From: Pauljensenia sp902373545
Lineage (GTDB): Bacteria; Actinomycetota; Actinomycetes; Actinomycetales; Actinomycetaceae
Direction of reading: 5' to 3'
NCBI RefSeq assembly: GCF_041432775.1
Contig: NZ_JAPWAG010000018.1
Coordinates: 1 to 50,981 of the forward strand
DNA: 50,981 nt
Positions 1 through 8,722 of this stretch are shown here, piece after piece (within the stretch, counting starts at the first letter, position 1; every line of letters begins with the position of its first letter). Below the pieces are notes generated by a model. That model worked only from the letters and a program-made list of their open reading frames with translations. It ran no database searches and had not been told where the DNA came from. Made by a program: the position numbers and the translations under genes.

Positions 1-1
1 T

Positions 2-673
2 GCCGAGGATCCCGCCACGGACGAGAAGCCCGCCACGGAAGACCCGGCAGCTGACGATGAGGACGGCGAGGAAGGCCCGGCAGCTGACGATGAGGACGGC
101 GAGGAAGGCCCCGTTGCTTCCTGGAAGCACAACGATAAGGGCTGGTGGTTCGACCTGGGCAACGGTGACTTTGCCAAGGATGAGCAGGTCGAGATCGACG
201 ATCAGATCTACCGATTCGACTCCGACGGCTACATGGTGACCGGCTGGCACCAGGAGGAGGCCGGCTGGGAGTACTTCACCCTCAATGGCCAGCAGATCTT
301 CGGTTGGGCCCACTGGAACGGCTCCTGGTACTTCCTCTCGCCCGAGAAGGGCATCATGCAGACCGGCTGGATCAATGTTGATGGCACCTGGTACTACCTG
401 CACCACTCGGGTGCCATGGCCACCGGCTGGGTCAAGCTTGGAGGTGACTGGTACTACTTGAACGAGTCCGGTGCGATGGCCACCGGCTGGGCAGAGATCA
501 ACGGCACCTGGTACTACATGGACGAGAACGGTGCGATGGTCACCGGCTGGGCAGAGATCAACGGCTCCTGGTTCTACATGGATGACAACGGTGCGATGGT
601 CACGGGCATCCAGACCATCGACGGCAAGCGTCACCTCTTCCACGATTCCGGTGCCTGGGCTGGCCAGCTCTGA
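2..673 (+). CDS. Surface protein with choline-binding-type cell-wall repeats (3' end, partial)
   Basis: The frame is open from base 2 to the TGA at 671-673, so only the C-terminal ~223 residues are present. It begins with an acidic Ala/Pro/Asp/Glu stretch, with the motif PAADDEDGEEG twice in tandem, which looks like a flexible spacer. It then has about six ~20-residue units of the type ATGW...NGTWYYMDENGAM. The GW and WYY aromatic pattern is that of CW_binding_1/choline-binding repeats (PF01473 type), which bind teichoic-acid or other wall polymers. The catalytic or adhesive N-terminal part lies outside the window, so the activity cannot be told; wall hydrolases and adhesins both use such tails. 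A hairpin terminator follows 60 bases after the stop. Confidence 0.85.
   Translation, partial: AEDPATDEKPATEDPAADDEDGEEGPAADDEDGEEGPVASWKHNDKGWWFDLGNGDFAKDEQVEIDDQIYRFDSDGYMVTGWHQEEAGWEYFTLNGQQIFGWAHWNGSWYFLSPEKGIMQTGWINVDGTWYYLHHSGAMATGWVKLGGDWYYLNESGAMATGWAEINGTWYYMDENGAMVTGWAEINGSWFYMDDNGAMVTGIQTIDGKRHLFHDSGAWAGQL
43..108 (+). repeat. Perfect 33-bp tandem duplication in the acidic spacer
   Basis: Bases 43-75 and 76-108 are identical. The 33-bp unit keeps the reading frame and encodes the 11-residue motif PAADDEDGEEG twice. The lack of any mismatch suggests recent slippage, so spacer length may vary between strains. Confidence 0.9.
411..602 (+). repeat. 60-bp periodic repeats encoding wall-binding units
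   Basis: Units beginning at 411, 471, 531 and 591 recur at exactly 60 bp and each start with a variant of GGTGC(C/G)ATGG(C/T)CACCGGCTGG. The units at 471 and 531 are nearly identical at DNA level. They correspond to one 20-residue wall-binding repeat each. Confidence 0.85.
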
Positions 674-732
674 ATCTCTGGCTCAGTGGCGGTGCCTGTG
701 CCAGCGGCGCACTGAGTCCATCACACACGCAT

Positions 733-767
733 AACGGACCCCGACCTCAAGGAGGCCGGGGTCCGTT
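733..767 (+). terminator. Hairpin terminator of the surface protein gene
   Basis: AACGGACCCCG and CGGGGTCCGTT form a perfect inverted repeat around a short GC-poor loop, 60 bases after the stop codon. The T-tract is only two bases long. Confidence 0.75.
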
Positions 768-866
768 GCGTTCGACACCAGCGGCGCCCGGTGGGGCGAG
801 TGGAACTGATCCGCACGCGATAGCGCGGGTCGCATAGCAGCTCCGCTACAGGCAGTGGACAGACGA

Positions 867-894
867 GGGGGCGTGGCCAATCGGCCACGCCCCC
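867..894 (-). terminator. Hairpin terminator of pepN
   Basis: GGGGGCGTGGCC (867-878) and GGCCACGCCCCC (883-894) are a perfect 12-bp inverted repeat with the loop AATC. It lies 18 bases beyond the pepN stop on the minus strand. Confidence 0.75.
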
Positions 895-912
895 ATGCCG
901 TGTCGGCTGCTC

Positions 913-3477
913 TCAGCCCGCGTCCACCGCCTGGTTGGCGATCTGGCGCTCACACACGTCGATGAGCTCGCGGATGATGCGCAGCGTGCCCGCCGAGGCC
1001 TCGGCGTGAGCCTCGATCCAGGCGTGTCCCGCGGCCACGACGTCAACATCGGGGGCGTAACCGGCCAGCGAGGTTGGGAACAGCAGCGTGGTCAGGTCCT
1101 CGGCGGTGTGGAAGGTGAAACGCTCCCAGATGCCCGCCAGGGCGTCGAAGTACTCGTGGACGTAGGACACGTAGGCCGAGGGCGTGGTGCGCGCCTGCGC
1201 CCAGAAGCCCGAGATCATCGCCCAACGGGTGTCGTTGGGGATCGAGGTGTCGGACAGGACCTTGTCCCACACGTCGGCCTTGATCCACTCGCCGGAGCGC
1301 GCAGCGCGGCAGGCGGCCGCGTTCTGGTGGCCGGTCATCGTGTCGTCGCTGGCCTCCATTGCCGCGATGTCTTCCTCGGTGGCGGCGTCGCCGCGCACCA
1401 GGGAGATCAGCAGGTCCCACTTCAGGTCGACGTCCAAGTCCAGGCCGTCAAGGGTCTGGGTGCCGTCGTAGAGGCCGCGGATGGCCTCGAACTGCTCGGC
1501 GCTGGTCGCGTTGCGGGCCGCGGCGGCCACGAGCATGCGCTGTGCGTCGGAGCCGGAAGCGGCGGTGCGGGCCAGGAGCAGCAGGCGACGGCCCGTGTCC
1601 TCGGCGGCCTCAGCGCGGAACTGGGGAGCGACGAAGGTGCGCACGGCCTCGTCGATGTGGCGCAGGGTCAGCATGAGCAGGCTCATGTTGTCTTCGACGG
1701 GGATCGAGGTCAGCGCCAGGTTCAGGTAGTCGCGAGCCGGCATCTCGCCGTCGCGGGTCATGTCCCACGCCGAGGCCATGACGACGCCGCGCGTGAGCGA
1801 ATCCGTGAACTTGGTGATGTTGGCGATCGCGAAGGACAGGGACTGCCCGTCGAGGCGCACCTTGGCGTAGCCCAGGTCGCCGTCGTTGACGAGGATGAAG
1901 TCGGGGCGAGCGATACCCGACGCGGCCTCGATCACGGTGGAGGCGCCGTCAACGTCGAGCTCCTCGCGGAAGACCTGGGTGAGCGTGCCTTCCTCGGACA
2001 GGGAGTAGCCGGCCACACCCATGCGGTGCGGACGCAGCGACGCGCCCTCCGAGAAGGCCTCCTGGGTCACCTCAAGGCGCTCGATTGTGCCCTCAGCCGA
2101 GACGGAGACGACCGGACGCAGCAGGGTCACGCCGGCTTCCTCGAGCCACACCTTCGACCACGAGGCCAGGTCGCGGCCCGACGCGGCGGCCAGCTCGGAG
2201 AGCAGGTCCTCCAGCGTGGCGTTGGCGTAGGAGTGCTTCGTCAGGTACTCGTGCAGGCCCGCGAAGAACGCGTCGCGCCCCACGTAGGAGACGAGCTGGC
2301 GCAGCACGGAGGCGCCCTTGGCGTAGGTGATGCCGTCGAAGTTGACCTCGACGTCGGCCAGGTCGCGGATCTCGGCGGTGATCGGGTGGGTCGTGGGCAG
2401 CTGATCCTGCTTGAGGCCCCAGTCCTTACGGACCATGAAGCCCGTCCAGCCCTCGGTGTACTTGGTGGCCTCGGCCAGAGCCAGGTGGCTCATGAACTCA
2501 GCGAAGGACTCGTTGAGCCACAGGTCGTTCCACCACTTCATGGTGACCAGGTCGCCGAACCACATGTGGGCCAGCTCGTGCAGGATCGTGTTGGCGCGAG
2601 CCTCCATCTGAGCCTCGGTGGGACGGGTACGGAACACGTAGGCGTCGCGGAAGGTCACGCAGCCCGCGTTCTCCATGGCGCCGGCGTTGTACTCGGGCAC
2701 GAAGATCTGGTCGTACTTGGTGAAGGGGTAGGCGATGCCGTAGGCGCCCTCGAAGAACTCGAAGCCCTGGCGGGTAATCTCGATGATCTCGTCGGCGTCC
2801 AGGTGCTCGATGATCGAGGCGCGCGCGTACACGCCCAGGTCAATCGTTCGACCGTCGGAGGAGGTGAGCGAGGCCGTGGTGCCCTCGTAGGGGCCCGCGA
2901 CGATCGCGGTGATGTACGTTGACATCTTCTCCGTAGTCGCGAAGCGGTAGATCCACGCGTCACCCTCTTCCTCGGGGGAGGGGGTGGGGGCGTTGGAGAA
3001 CACCTTCCAGCCCTTGGGGGCCTTGACAGTGAGCGTGAAAACCGACTTCAGGTCGGGCTGCTCGAAGGTCGTGTACACGCGTCGGGCGTCCGGGACCTCG
3101 AACTGGGAGTAGGTGTAGGCCTGGCCATCCGCGGGATCGACGAAGCGGTGCAGGCCCTCACCCGTATGCATGTACTGGCAGGACGCGTCGACTTCGAGGA
3201 CGTTGTGCTCGGCCAGATTCTCCAGCGCAATGCGGTTGTCCTGGTGAGCCGAGAACGGGTCGAGAGCGGCGCCGTTGAGCGTGATCGAGTGGACGTTGTT
3301 GGACACGAGGTCGGCGAACGTGGAGGCGCCTTCGCGCGCGTCGAACTCGATGCGGGTGAAGGAACCGAAATCGGTGTCTCCACGCGTGAGGTCCAGCGAG
3401 ATCTCGTAGCGCGTCACGGAGGAGATGACCGAGGCGCGCTCGGTCGCTTCCTCGCGAGTGAGGTTCAGGCCTGGCAT
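913..3477 (-). CDS. pepN: Aminopeptidase N, M1 family
   Basis: An 854-residue zinc aminopeptidase that removes N-terminal residues from peptides. The M1 exopeptidase motif GAMENAG is near residues 263-269. The zinc site HELAHMWFGD starts near residue 299, and the third ligand Glu lies in LWLNESFAEF near residue 322. The length and the C-terminal helical ERAP1-like part fit actinobacterial PepN. There is no signal peptide, so it should be cytosolic. The start MPGLNLTREEA is typical of the family, and AGGCACCCC upstream gives a usable ribosome site. It lies 115 bases downstream of the M13 peptidase gene on the same strand, so both may share a transcript and serve peptide recycling. Confidence 0.96.
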   Translation of the reverse strand: MPGLNLTREEATERASVISSVTRYEISLDLTRGDTDFGSFTRIEFDAREGASTFADLVSNNVHSITLNGAALDPFSAHQDNRIALENLAEHNVLEVDASCQYMHTGEGLHRFVDPADGQAYTYSQFEVPDARRVYTTFEQPDLKSVFTLTVKAPKGWKVFSNAPTPSPEEEGDAWIYRFATTEKMSTYITAIVAGPYEGTTASLTSSDGRTIDLGVYARASIIEHLDADEIIEITRQGFEFFEGAYGIAYPFTKYDQIFVPEYNAGAMENAGCVTFRDAYVFRTRPTEAQMEARANTILHELAHMWFGDLVTMKWWNDLWLNESFAEFMSHLALAEATKYTEGWTGFMVRKDWGLKQDQLPTTHPITAEIRDLADVEVNFDGITYAKGASVLRQLVSYVGRDAFFAGLHEYLTKHSYANATLEDLLSELAAASGRDLASWSKVWLEEAGVTLLRPVVSVSAEGTIERLEVTQEAFSEGASLRPHRMGVAGYSLSEEGTLTQVFREELDVDGASTVIEAASGIARPDFILVNDGDLGYAKVRLDGQSLSFAIANITKFTDSLTRGVVMASAWDMTRDGEMPARDYLNLALTSIPVEDNMSLLMLTLRHIDEAVRTFVAPQFRAEAAEDTGRRLLLLARTAASGSDAQRMLVAAAARNATSAEQFEAIRGLYDGTQTLDGLDLDVDLKWDLLISLVRGDAATEEDIAAMEASDDTMTGHQNAAACRAARSGEWIKADVWDKVLSDTSIPNDTRWAMISGFWAQARTTPSAYVSYVHEYFDALAGIWERFTFHTAEDLTTLLFPTSLAGYAPDVDVVAAGHAWIEAHAEASAGTLRIIRELIDVCERQIANQAVDAG

Positions 3478-3592
3478 GGGGTGCCTTTCCGTCGATGGAA
3501 TGGGAGCGCTTTCGCGCCAAACATTCCTATGTTGTCATGTGTTGCAGGTGATTGCTCGTGGCACGCCGAAATGTGTCGGCGCGGACACGCTT

Positions 3593-5623
3593 TCACCAGA
3601 TGGTGACGCGCTGGGCGGGCTCCAGCCACATGCCGTCCCCGGCCTTGACGTCAAATGCCTGCGCAAACGCATCCAGGTTGCGCAGCACCTGGTTGCACCG
3701 GAACTCGGCAGGGGAGTGCGGGTCGACGGCGAGCATCTGACGGGCGAACTGCGGGCGCGTGGCGGTGCGCCAGGCGCGGGCCCAGGAGAAGAAGAAGCGC
3801 TGGGGGCCCGTGAGCTCGTCGATGACGGGGGCCGTTGCCGGGGTCAGCCCCTGCTCGGCCAGGGCGGCCACCCACGCCTTCCATGCGATTGTCATGCCGC
3901 CCAGATCGCCGATGTTCTCACCGATGGTCAGCGCGCCGTTGACGTGGGGGAGGGAGCGGTCCTCGCCGTCGCCAGCCACGGCCTCGTCGCTGGAGGCCTC
4001 GCGCAGGACCGCGGGCGTGAGCTCGTCGTACTGCCCGATGAGCGCGTGGGTGCGCTCCTCGAAGGCGGCGCGGTCCTCGTCGGTCCACCAATTCGACAGG
4101 TTTCCCTCGCCGTCGTAGCGCGAGCCCTGGTCATCGAAGCCGTGTCCGATCTCGTGACCGATGACCGCGCCGATCGCCCCGAAGTTGACGGCGTCGTCAG
4201 CCTGCGCGTCAAAGAAAGGGGGCTGGAGGATCGCGGCGGGGAAGACGATCTCGTTCTGGGTCGGGTTGTAGTAGGCGTTGACCGTCTGGGGCGTCATGTA
4301 CCACTCGTCGCGGTCCACGGGCTGGCCGAGCTTGGCCCACTCGCGGTCGGTCGCGTGGGCGCTGGCGGCGCGCACGTTGTCCACGAGCGAGGCGTCCGGG
4401 TCCAGGTTCAGGCTCGAGTAGTCGCGCCACTTGACGGGGTAGCCGATCTTGGGGTTGAAGGTGGCCAGCTTGGCCAGAGCCTTCTCCTTGGTCTCCTCGC
4501 TCATCCAGTCGAGGCTTCGGATCGACTCGCCGTAGGCGTCGAGCAGGCGGCGCACCAGCGCATCCATCGCGTCCTTCGCGTTGGGCGGGAAGTGACGGGC
4601 GACCCAGGCGCGGCCCATGGCCTCTCCCAGGTAAGACTCGATGAGGGACAGGGCGCGCTTCCAGCGGGGACGCAGCTCCTGCGTGCCGGCCAGGGTGCGG
4701 CCGTGGAAGTCGAAGTTCTCCTCGACGAAGTCGGAGGTCAGCAGCGAGGCACGCGAGTCGATGGCGGAGGCGGCGAGCCACTCCTTGAGGGTCGACAGGT
4801 CGGTGGATGCCCACAGGGAGGCCGCGCCGCGCAGGTAGTCGGGCTGGTCGACGTTCACGACGAGGCCGGCCACGGGCATGCGGGTTCCGCGCGCCCAGGC
4901 GTCCCAGTCGAAACCGGGCGCCAGGTCGGACAGTGTGGCCCACAGGGTCGGGTTATCGGACAGGAGCGGGTCGCGGTTGGACACCGAATCACGGTGGTGG
5001 GAGGCCAGGGCCGTCTCCAGGTCCATGATGCGCTGTGCGCCGCCCTCGGGGTCGGGCATACCCGCCAGGGCGAGCAGTCGTGCGGTGTGGGCGACGTAGG
5101 CCTGGCGGATCGGCTCGTAGTCCTCCTCGCGGTAGTAGGCCTCGTCGGGCAGGCCGATTCCGGACTGGACGAGGGAGACCATGTAGGAGGAGGAATCGTG
5201 CGGGTCGGTGCCCACGTAGGCGCCCACGAGGCCTCCGACGCCCTCGCGCATGAGGGAGCCCATGACCTCGGCGAGCTCCTCGCGGCTGGTGGCGCCCTCG
5301 ATGACGTCGAGGTCCGCGCGCAGGGGTGCGGTTCCCGCGGCGTCGATCGCGTCCTCGTCGAGGAATTGAGTCCACAGCGTGGCGATGCGTGCAGCGTCCG
5401 GGTCGTCGAGCGTGCCGCCGGCCGCATCCTGGGCAATTGCGCGGGCATATTTTTCGGATGCGTCGCGCAGGGCGTGGAATGCGCCGTCCATCGGGCGGTC
5501 GGCGGGAATCTCGTGGGTGGCCAGCCATGTGCCGTTCACGTGGCGGTAAAAATCGTCTTGGGGGCGCACGGCGGGATCCATGTTTGCCGTTTCGAGGACG
5601 CGTGCGAGCAGTGTGTTCGTCAT
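3593..5623 (-). CDS. pepO: M13 family zinc endopeptidase (PepO/neprilysin type)
   Basis: A 676-residue peptidase of the M13 family, which cuts oligopeptides. NAYYNP (substrate binding) is near residue 447. The zinc motif HEIGH, in VIGHEIGHGFDDQGS, is near 488, and ENIGDLGG with the third ligand Glu is near 567. The chain begins directly with the M13 N-domain (DDFYRHVNGTW) and has no leader or anchor, so it is cytosolic like bacterial PepO. The last residues are VTIW, an aromatic end like the family's usual C-terminal Trp. It precedes pepN on the same strand. The upstream region is shared with the divergent glpABC operon. Confidence 0.95.
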   Translation of the reverse strand: MTNTLLARVLETANMDPAVRPQDDFYRHVNGTWLATHEIPADRPMDGAFHALRDASEKYARAIAQDAAGGTLDDPDAARIATLWTQFLDEDAIDAAGTAPLRADLDVIEGATSREELAEVMGSLMREGVGGLVGAYVGTDPHDSSSYMVSLVQSGIGLPDEAYYREEDYEPIRQAYVAHTARLLALAGMPDPEGGAQRIMDLETALASHHRDSVSNRDPLLSDNPTLWATLSDLAPGFDWDAWARGTRMPVAGLVVNVDQPDYLRGAASLWASTDLSTLKEWLAASAIDSRASLLTSDFVEENFDFHGRTLAGTQELRPRWKRALSLIESYLGEAMGRAWVARHFPPNAKDAMDALVRRLLDAYGESIRSLDWMSEETKEKALAKLATFNPKIGYPVKWRDYSSLNLDPDASLVDNVRAASAHATDREWAKLGQPVDRDEWYMTPQTVNAYYNPTQNEIVFPAAILQPPFFDAQADDAVNFGAIGAVIGHEIGHGFDDQGSRYDGEGNLSNWWTDEDRAAFEERTHALIGQYDELTPAVLREASSDEAVAGDGEDRSLPHVNGALTIGENIGDLGGMTIAWKAWVAALAEQGLTPATAPVIDELTGPQRFFFSWARAWRTATRPQFARQMLAVDPHSPAEFRCNQVLRNLDAFAQAFDVKAGDGMWLEPAQRVTIW

Positions 5624-5778
5624 GCCCTAACTCTAGGGTGTTTCCTGCCCCGTGCGCGTGACCTAGAGATTTCGGGGACGCGAACACTGATTTACGTGAC
5701 GGTCATGGGCTGTAATTCCGCGTTTTCCGTGCAATTTGGGGCTCGAAGTGCGAATGCCACTTTGGACCGCGATGCGCG

Positions 5779-5792
5779 TGCACATTTGTGCA
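5779..5792. promoter_or_regulatory. Candidate operator TGCACA-TT-TGTGCA between pepO and glpA
   Basis: Perfect 6-bp half sites around a 2-bp spacer lie in the 265-bp divergent region. Other GTGCAA or GTGCGAA words occur at about 5729, 5748, 5813 and 5841, so the site belongs to a cluster. No known regulator is assigned. The rest of 5624-5888 holds no gene. Confidence 0.35.
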
Positions 5793-5888
5793 TGGGGGTC
5801 TGCGAATTCGTGCAAACGGGGGGTGAGGGGGCAAAATTGTAAGTGCAATGAGGCCCATCCTCATGAAGACGTGAAGGGAAATAACACG

Positions 5889-7475
5889 GTGAAGACACTT
5901 CGCACTGACGTGTGCGTCATCGGTGGCGGATCCACCGGTGCAGGCGTCGTCCGCGACGTCGTGATGCGCGGCTTCTCAGCCGTTCTCGTCGACCGGGCAG
6001 ATATCGCTCAAGGTACGTCCGGTCGCTTCCATGGCCTGCTCCACTCCGGCGCACGCTATGTGGCCTCCGACCCCGAGTCGGCCACCGAATGCGCGGAAGA
6101 AAACGAAATCACGAAGCGCATCAACTCCAACGCGATCGAGGCCACCGGCGGCCTCTTCGTGGTGACCGCTCACGACGATGAAGAATACGCGGACCAGTTC
6201 CTGGCACGTGCTGCCGCCGCAAAGGTGCCGGCAGAGGAAATCTCCATCGCCGAGGCTCTGCGACGCGAACCCCGACTGGACCCGCGCATCAAGCGCGCGT
6301 TCGCCGTCGAGGACGGAACCGTCGACGGCTGGCAGATGACCTGGGGTGCGATCCGCTCCGCGCAGGCATACGGCGCACAGATCCTGACCTACCATCGCGT
6401 GACCAACATCGAGCGAGAGGGCGACCGCGTGTCCGCCGTCATCGTCCACGATGAGCGCGGCGGCGAGGACATCCGCATCGAATGTGCCTTCGTCCTGAAC
6501 TGTGGCGGCCCCTGGGCCGGAAAGATCGCGGGCATGGCGAACTGCCACGGCGTCGACGTCGTCGCCGGTGCAGGCATCATGATCGCGATGAACCACCGCC
6601 TGACCCACTCGGTCATCAACCGCTGCGTGTGGCCGGCCGATGGTGACATCCTCGTGCCCGACCACACCGTGTGCATCATCGGCACGACCGACCTCAAGTC
6701 CGACGACGCCGACAACCTGCCCATCCCCGCCGACCAGGTCCAGCAGATGCTCGACTCCGGCGAGGCCATGATCCCCGGCTTCCGCAAGGCCCGCGCCGTT
6801 CACGCGTGGGCGGGCGCGCGCCCCCTCATCAAGGACTCGCGCGTGTCTGCGACCGACACCCGCCACATGGCGCGTGGCATGAGCATCATCGACCACAACA
6901 CGCGAGACGGCGTCTACGGCATGCTCACCATCGCGGGTGGCAAGCTCACCACCTACCGCCTCATGGCCGAGCGCATTGTCGACATCATGTGCACCGAGAT
7001 GGGGGAGACCCGTCCGTGCAAGACCGCTGACGAGGCCGTCCCGCCCGCCAAGGAGCAGCGCCTCTACACAATCGGCCACCGCCTCGACAACGTCGAGTCC
7101 CGCAACGACGGCCCCACACACGAGCAGATCATCTGCGAGTGCGAGATGGCCACCCGAGCCATGCTCGAAAACGTTATGGACACCTTGCCCAAGGGACAGC
7201 TCGACGACGTGCGTCGCCAGATGCGCCTGGGCATGGGACCGTGCCAGGGCGGCTTCTGCTCCCAGCGTGCCGCGGGCATCGCCCACGAGCGTGGCGACAT
7301 CGACTCCGAGCGCGCCAACGGCCTGCTGCGTCTCTTCCTGAAGAACCGCTGGATCGGCCTGTGGCCCATCCTGTACGGCAAGCAGGCCCGCCAGGCCGTG
7401 CTCGACGCATGGATCCACGAGGGCACGCTCGACGTCGAGCACCTGCCCGCACCCAGCGAGGAGGTTGTTCGATGA
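5889..7475 (+). CDS. glpA: Anaerobic glycerol-3-phosphate dehydrogenase subunit A
   Basis: A 528-residue FAD subunit of the GlpABC complex, which oxidises sn-glycerol-3-phosphate to dihydroxyacetone phosphate and passes electrons to the quinone pool. The FAD dinucleotide fold VCVIGGGSTGAG starts near residue 8. The C-terminus carries a BFD-type [2Fe-2S] module with CEC and GPCQGGFC cysteines, as in GlpA and unlike aerobic GlpD. The GTG at 5889 is chosen because AGGGA at 5875-5879 sits 9 bases upstream and the FAD motif then falls at the usual distance. An in-frame GTG at 5871 is a weaker alternative. The stop overlaps the glpB start (ATGA), so translation is coupled. No glpF, glpK or glpR lies next to it. 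Confidence 0.95.
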   Translation: MKTLRTDVCVIGGGSTGAGVVRDVVMRGFSAVLVDRADIAQGTSGRFHGLLHSGARYVASDPESATECAEENEITKRINSNAIEATGGLFVVTAHDDEEYADQFLARAAAAKVPAEEISIAEALRREPRLDPRIKRAFAVEDGTVDGWQMTWGAIRSAQAYGAQILTYHRVTNIEREGDRVSAVIVHDERGGEDIRIECAFVLNCGGPWAGKIAGMANCHGVDVVAGAGIMIAMNHRLTHSVINRCVWPADGDILVPDHTVCIIGTTDLKSDDADNLPIPADQVQQMLDSGEAMIPGFRKARAVHAWAGARPLIKDSRVSATDTRHMARGMSIIDHNTRDGVYGMLTIAGGKLTTYRLMAERIVDIMCTEMGETRPCKTADEAVPPAKEQRLYTIGHRLDNVESRNDGPTHEQIICECEMATRAMLENVMDTLPKGQLDDVRRQMRLGMGPCQGGFCSQRAAGIAHERGDIDSERANGLLRLFLKNRWIGLWPILYGKQARQAVLDAWIHEGTLDVEHLPAPSEEVVR

Positions 7476-8722
7476 GAGACGTCGTTGTTATTGGCGCCGG
7501 CCTGGCCGGCCTGTCCGCCGCGATCAAGGCCGCCGATGCCGGCCTGAGCGTCACCCTGATCACCAAGGGCGTGGGCGGCATCCAGCTCGGCACAGGCGCG
7601 GTCGACATCCTCGGCTACCGCCCCGAACCGGTCGAGGTGCCCCTGGAGGCACTGGAAGGCCACGTGGCCTCCCGTCCCACCCACCCCTACAGCCACGTCA
7701 CCCCCGACTTTGTCGGCGCATCCGTCGCGTGGCTGCGTGACCTCGTCGGCTCCGATGTCCTCGTCGGCGACGAGACCCGCAACGTGCGCATCCCCACCGG
7801 CGTTGGCGCGCTGCGCCCCACCTGCCTGATCCCGCCCTCCATGCAGGCCGGCATCCCCCAGGCGGGCGCCCGCTACGCCATCGTGGGACTCAAGCGTCTG
7901 AAGGACTTCTACCCCAGCCTCGTCGCTGAGAACCTCTGCCGCCAGGCCGGACCCGACGGCAAGCCGATCGCCGCGCGCGCCCTGAGCGTCGACTACGTCG
8001 TGCGCGACGGAGAGGTCGACTCGGTGGGCACCGTGCACGCCCGCAGCCTCGACCACGAGGAGAACCGTGCTCGCCTGGCTGCCCAGATCCGCCCCCTCCT
8101 CGAAGAGGGCGAGATCGTCGGCCTGCCCGCCGTCCTGGGCCTGGAGGACGCGAACGCCTGGCGCGACCTGGCCGACAAGCTCGGCCACCCCGTCTTCGAG
8201 ATCCCGATCCAGCCCCCGTCGGTGCCCGGCATGCGCCTGAACGCCCTGCTGACCCGCATCGCCTCCTCCAAGTGCCGCGTCGTCCTCGGATCCCCGATCA
8301 AGGCCGTGCACACGGCAGACGGACGAGTCAGCGCAGTCGAATACGCCAGTGCGGGACGCTCCACGGTCGTGGAAACCCGATCCTTGATCCTCGCCGCCGG
8401 CGGCTTCGAATCCGGCGCCCTGGACATGGACTCCTACGGCACCGTGCGCGAAACCATCTGCGGGCTGCCCGTCATGGGCGCCTCCGGACAGCTCCTGCAC
8501 GCCGACTTCTGGGGTGAGGACCAGCCCCTCTTCCTGTCCGGCCTCGCCGTCGACGACAACATGCGCGTCCTGGACGAGGAAGGCACGCCCGTGTGCCCGA
8601 ACCTGTACGCGGCCGGAGGCAACCTGGCCGGCGCCACTCGCTGGCGCGAAAAGAGCGGCGAAGGAATCGCGCTGGCCAGCGCTCTGGCCGCCGTCGACTC
8701 GATCGTGGAGGAACTGAAATGA
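7472..8722 (+). CDS. glpB: Anaerobic glycerol-3-phosphate dehydrogenase subunit B
   Basis: A 416-residue flavoprotein, close to the usual ~419. It begins with the dinucleotide-binding motif VVVIGAGLAGLSAAI, and near the C-terminus it has LYAAGGNLAGATRW, a GlpB-type flavin-contact region. It is the FMN/FAD partner that links GlpA to the iron-sulfur subunit. The start overlaps the glpA stop and the stop overlaps the glpC start (both ATGA), so the three subunits are made in step. The annotation depends on order and motifs, which agree fully. Confidence 0.93.
   Translation: MRDVVVIGAGLAGLSAAIKAADAGLSVTLITKGVGGIQLGTGAVDILGYRPEPVEVPLEALEGHVASRPTHPYSHVTPDFVGASVAWLRDLVGSDVLVGDETRNVRIPTGVGALRPTCLIPPSMQAGIPQAGARYAIVGLKRLKDFYPSLVAENLCRQAGPDGKPIAARALSVDYVVRDGEVDSVGTVHARSLDHEENRARLAAQIRPLLEEGEIVGLPAVLGLEDANAWRDLADKLGHPVFEIPIQPPSVPGMRLNALLTRIASSKCRVVLGSPIKAVHTADGRVSAVEYASAGRSTVVETRSLILAAGGFESGALDMDSYGTVRETICGLPVMGASGQLLHADFWGEDQPLFLSGLAVDDNMRVLDEEGTPVCPNLYAAGGNLAGATRWREKSGEGIALASALAAVDSIVEELK

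Noticed and set aside
895..2922. 675-codon plus-strand frame opposite pepN
   Set aside because: Shadow of pepN; no motif, Val/Gly/Arg/His-rich composition caused by high GC at third positions.
3425..5842. 805-codon plus-strand frame opposite the M13 peptidase gene
   Set aside because: Shadow frame with biased composition and no domain; the minus-strand gene has all M13 motifs.
5976..7442. 488-codon minus-strand frame opposite glpA
   Set aside because: Shadow of a clearly identified gene.
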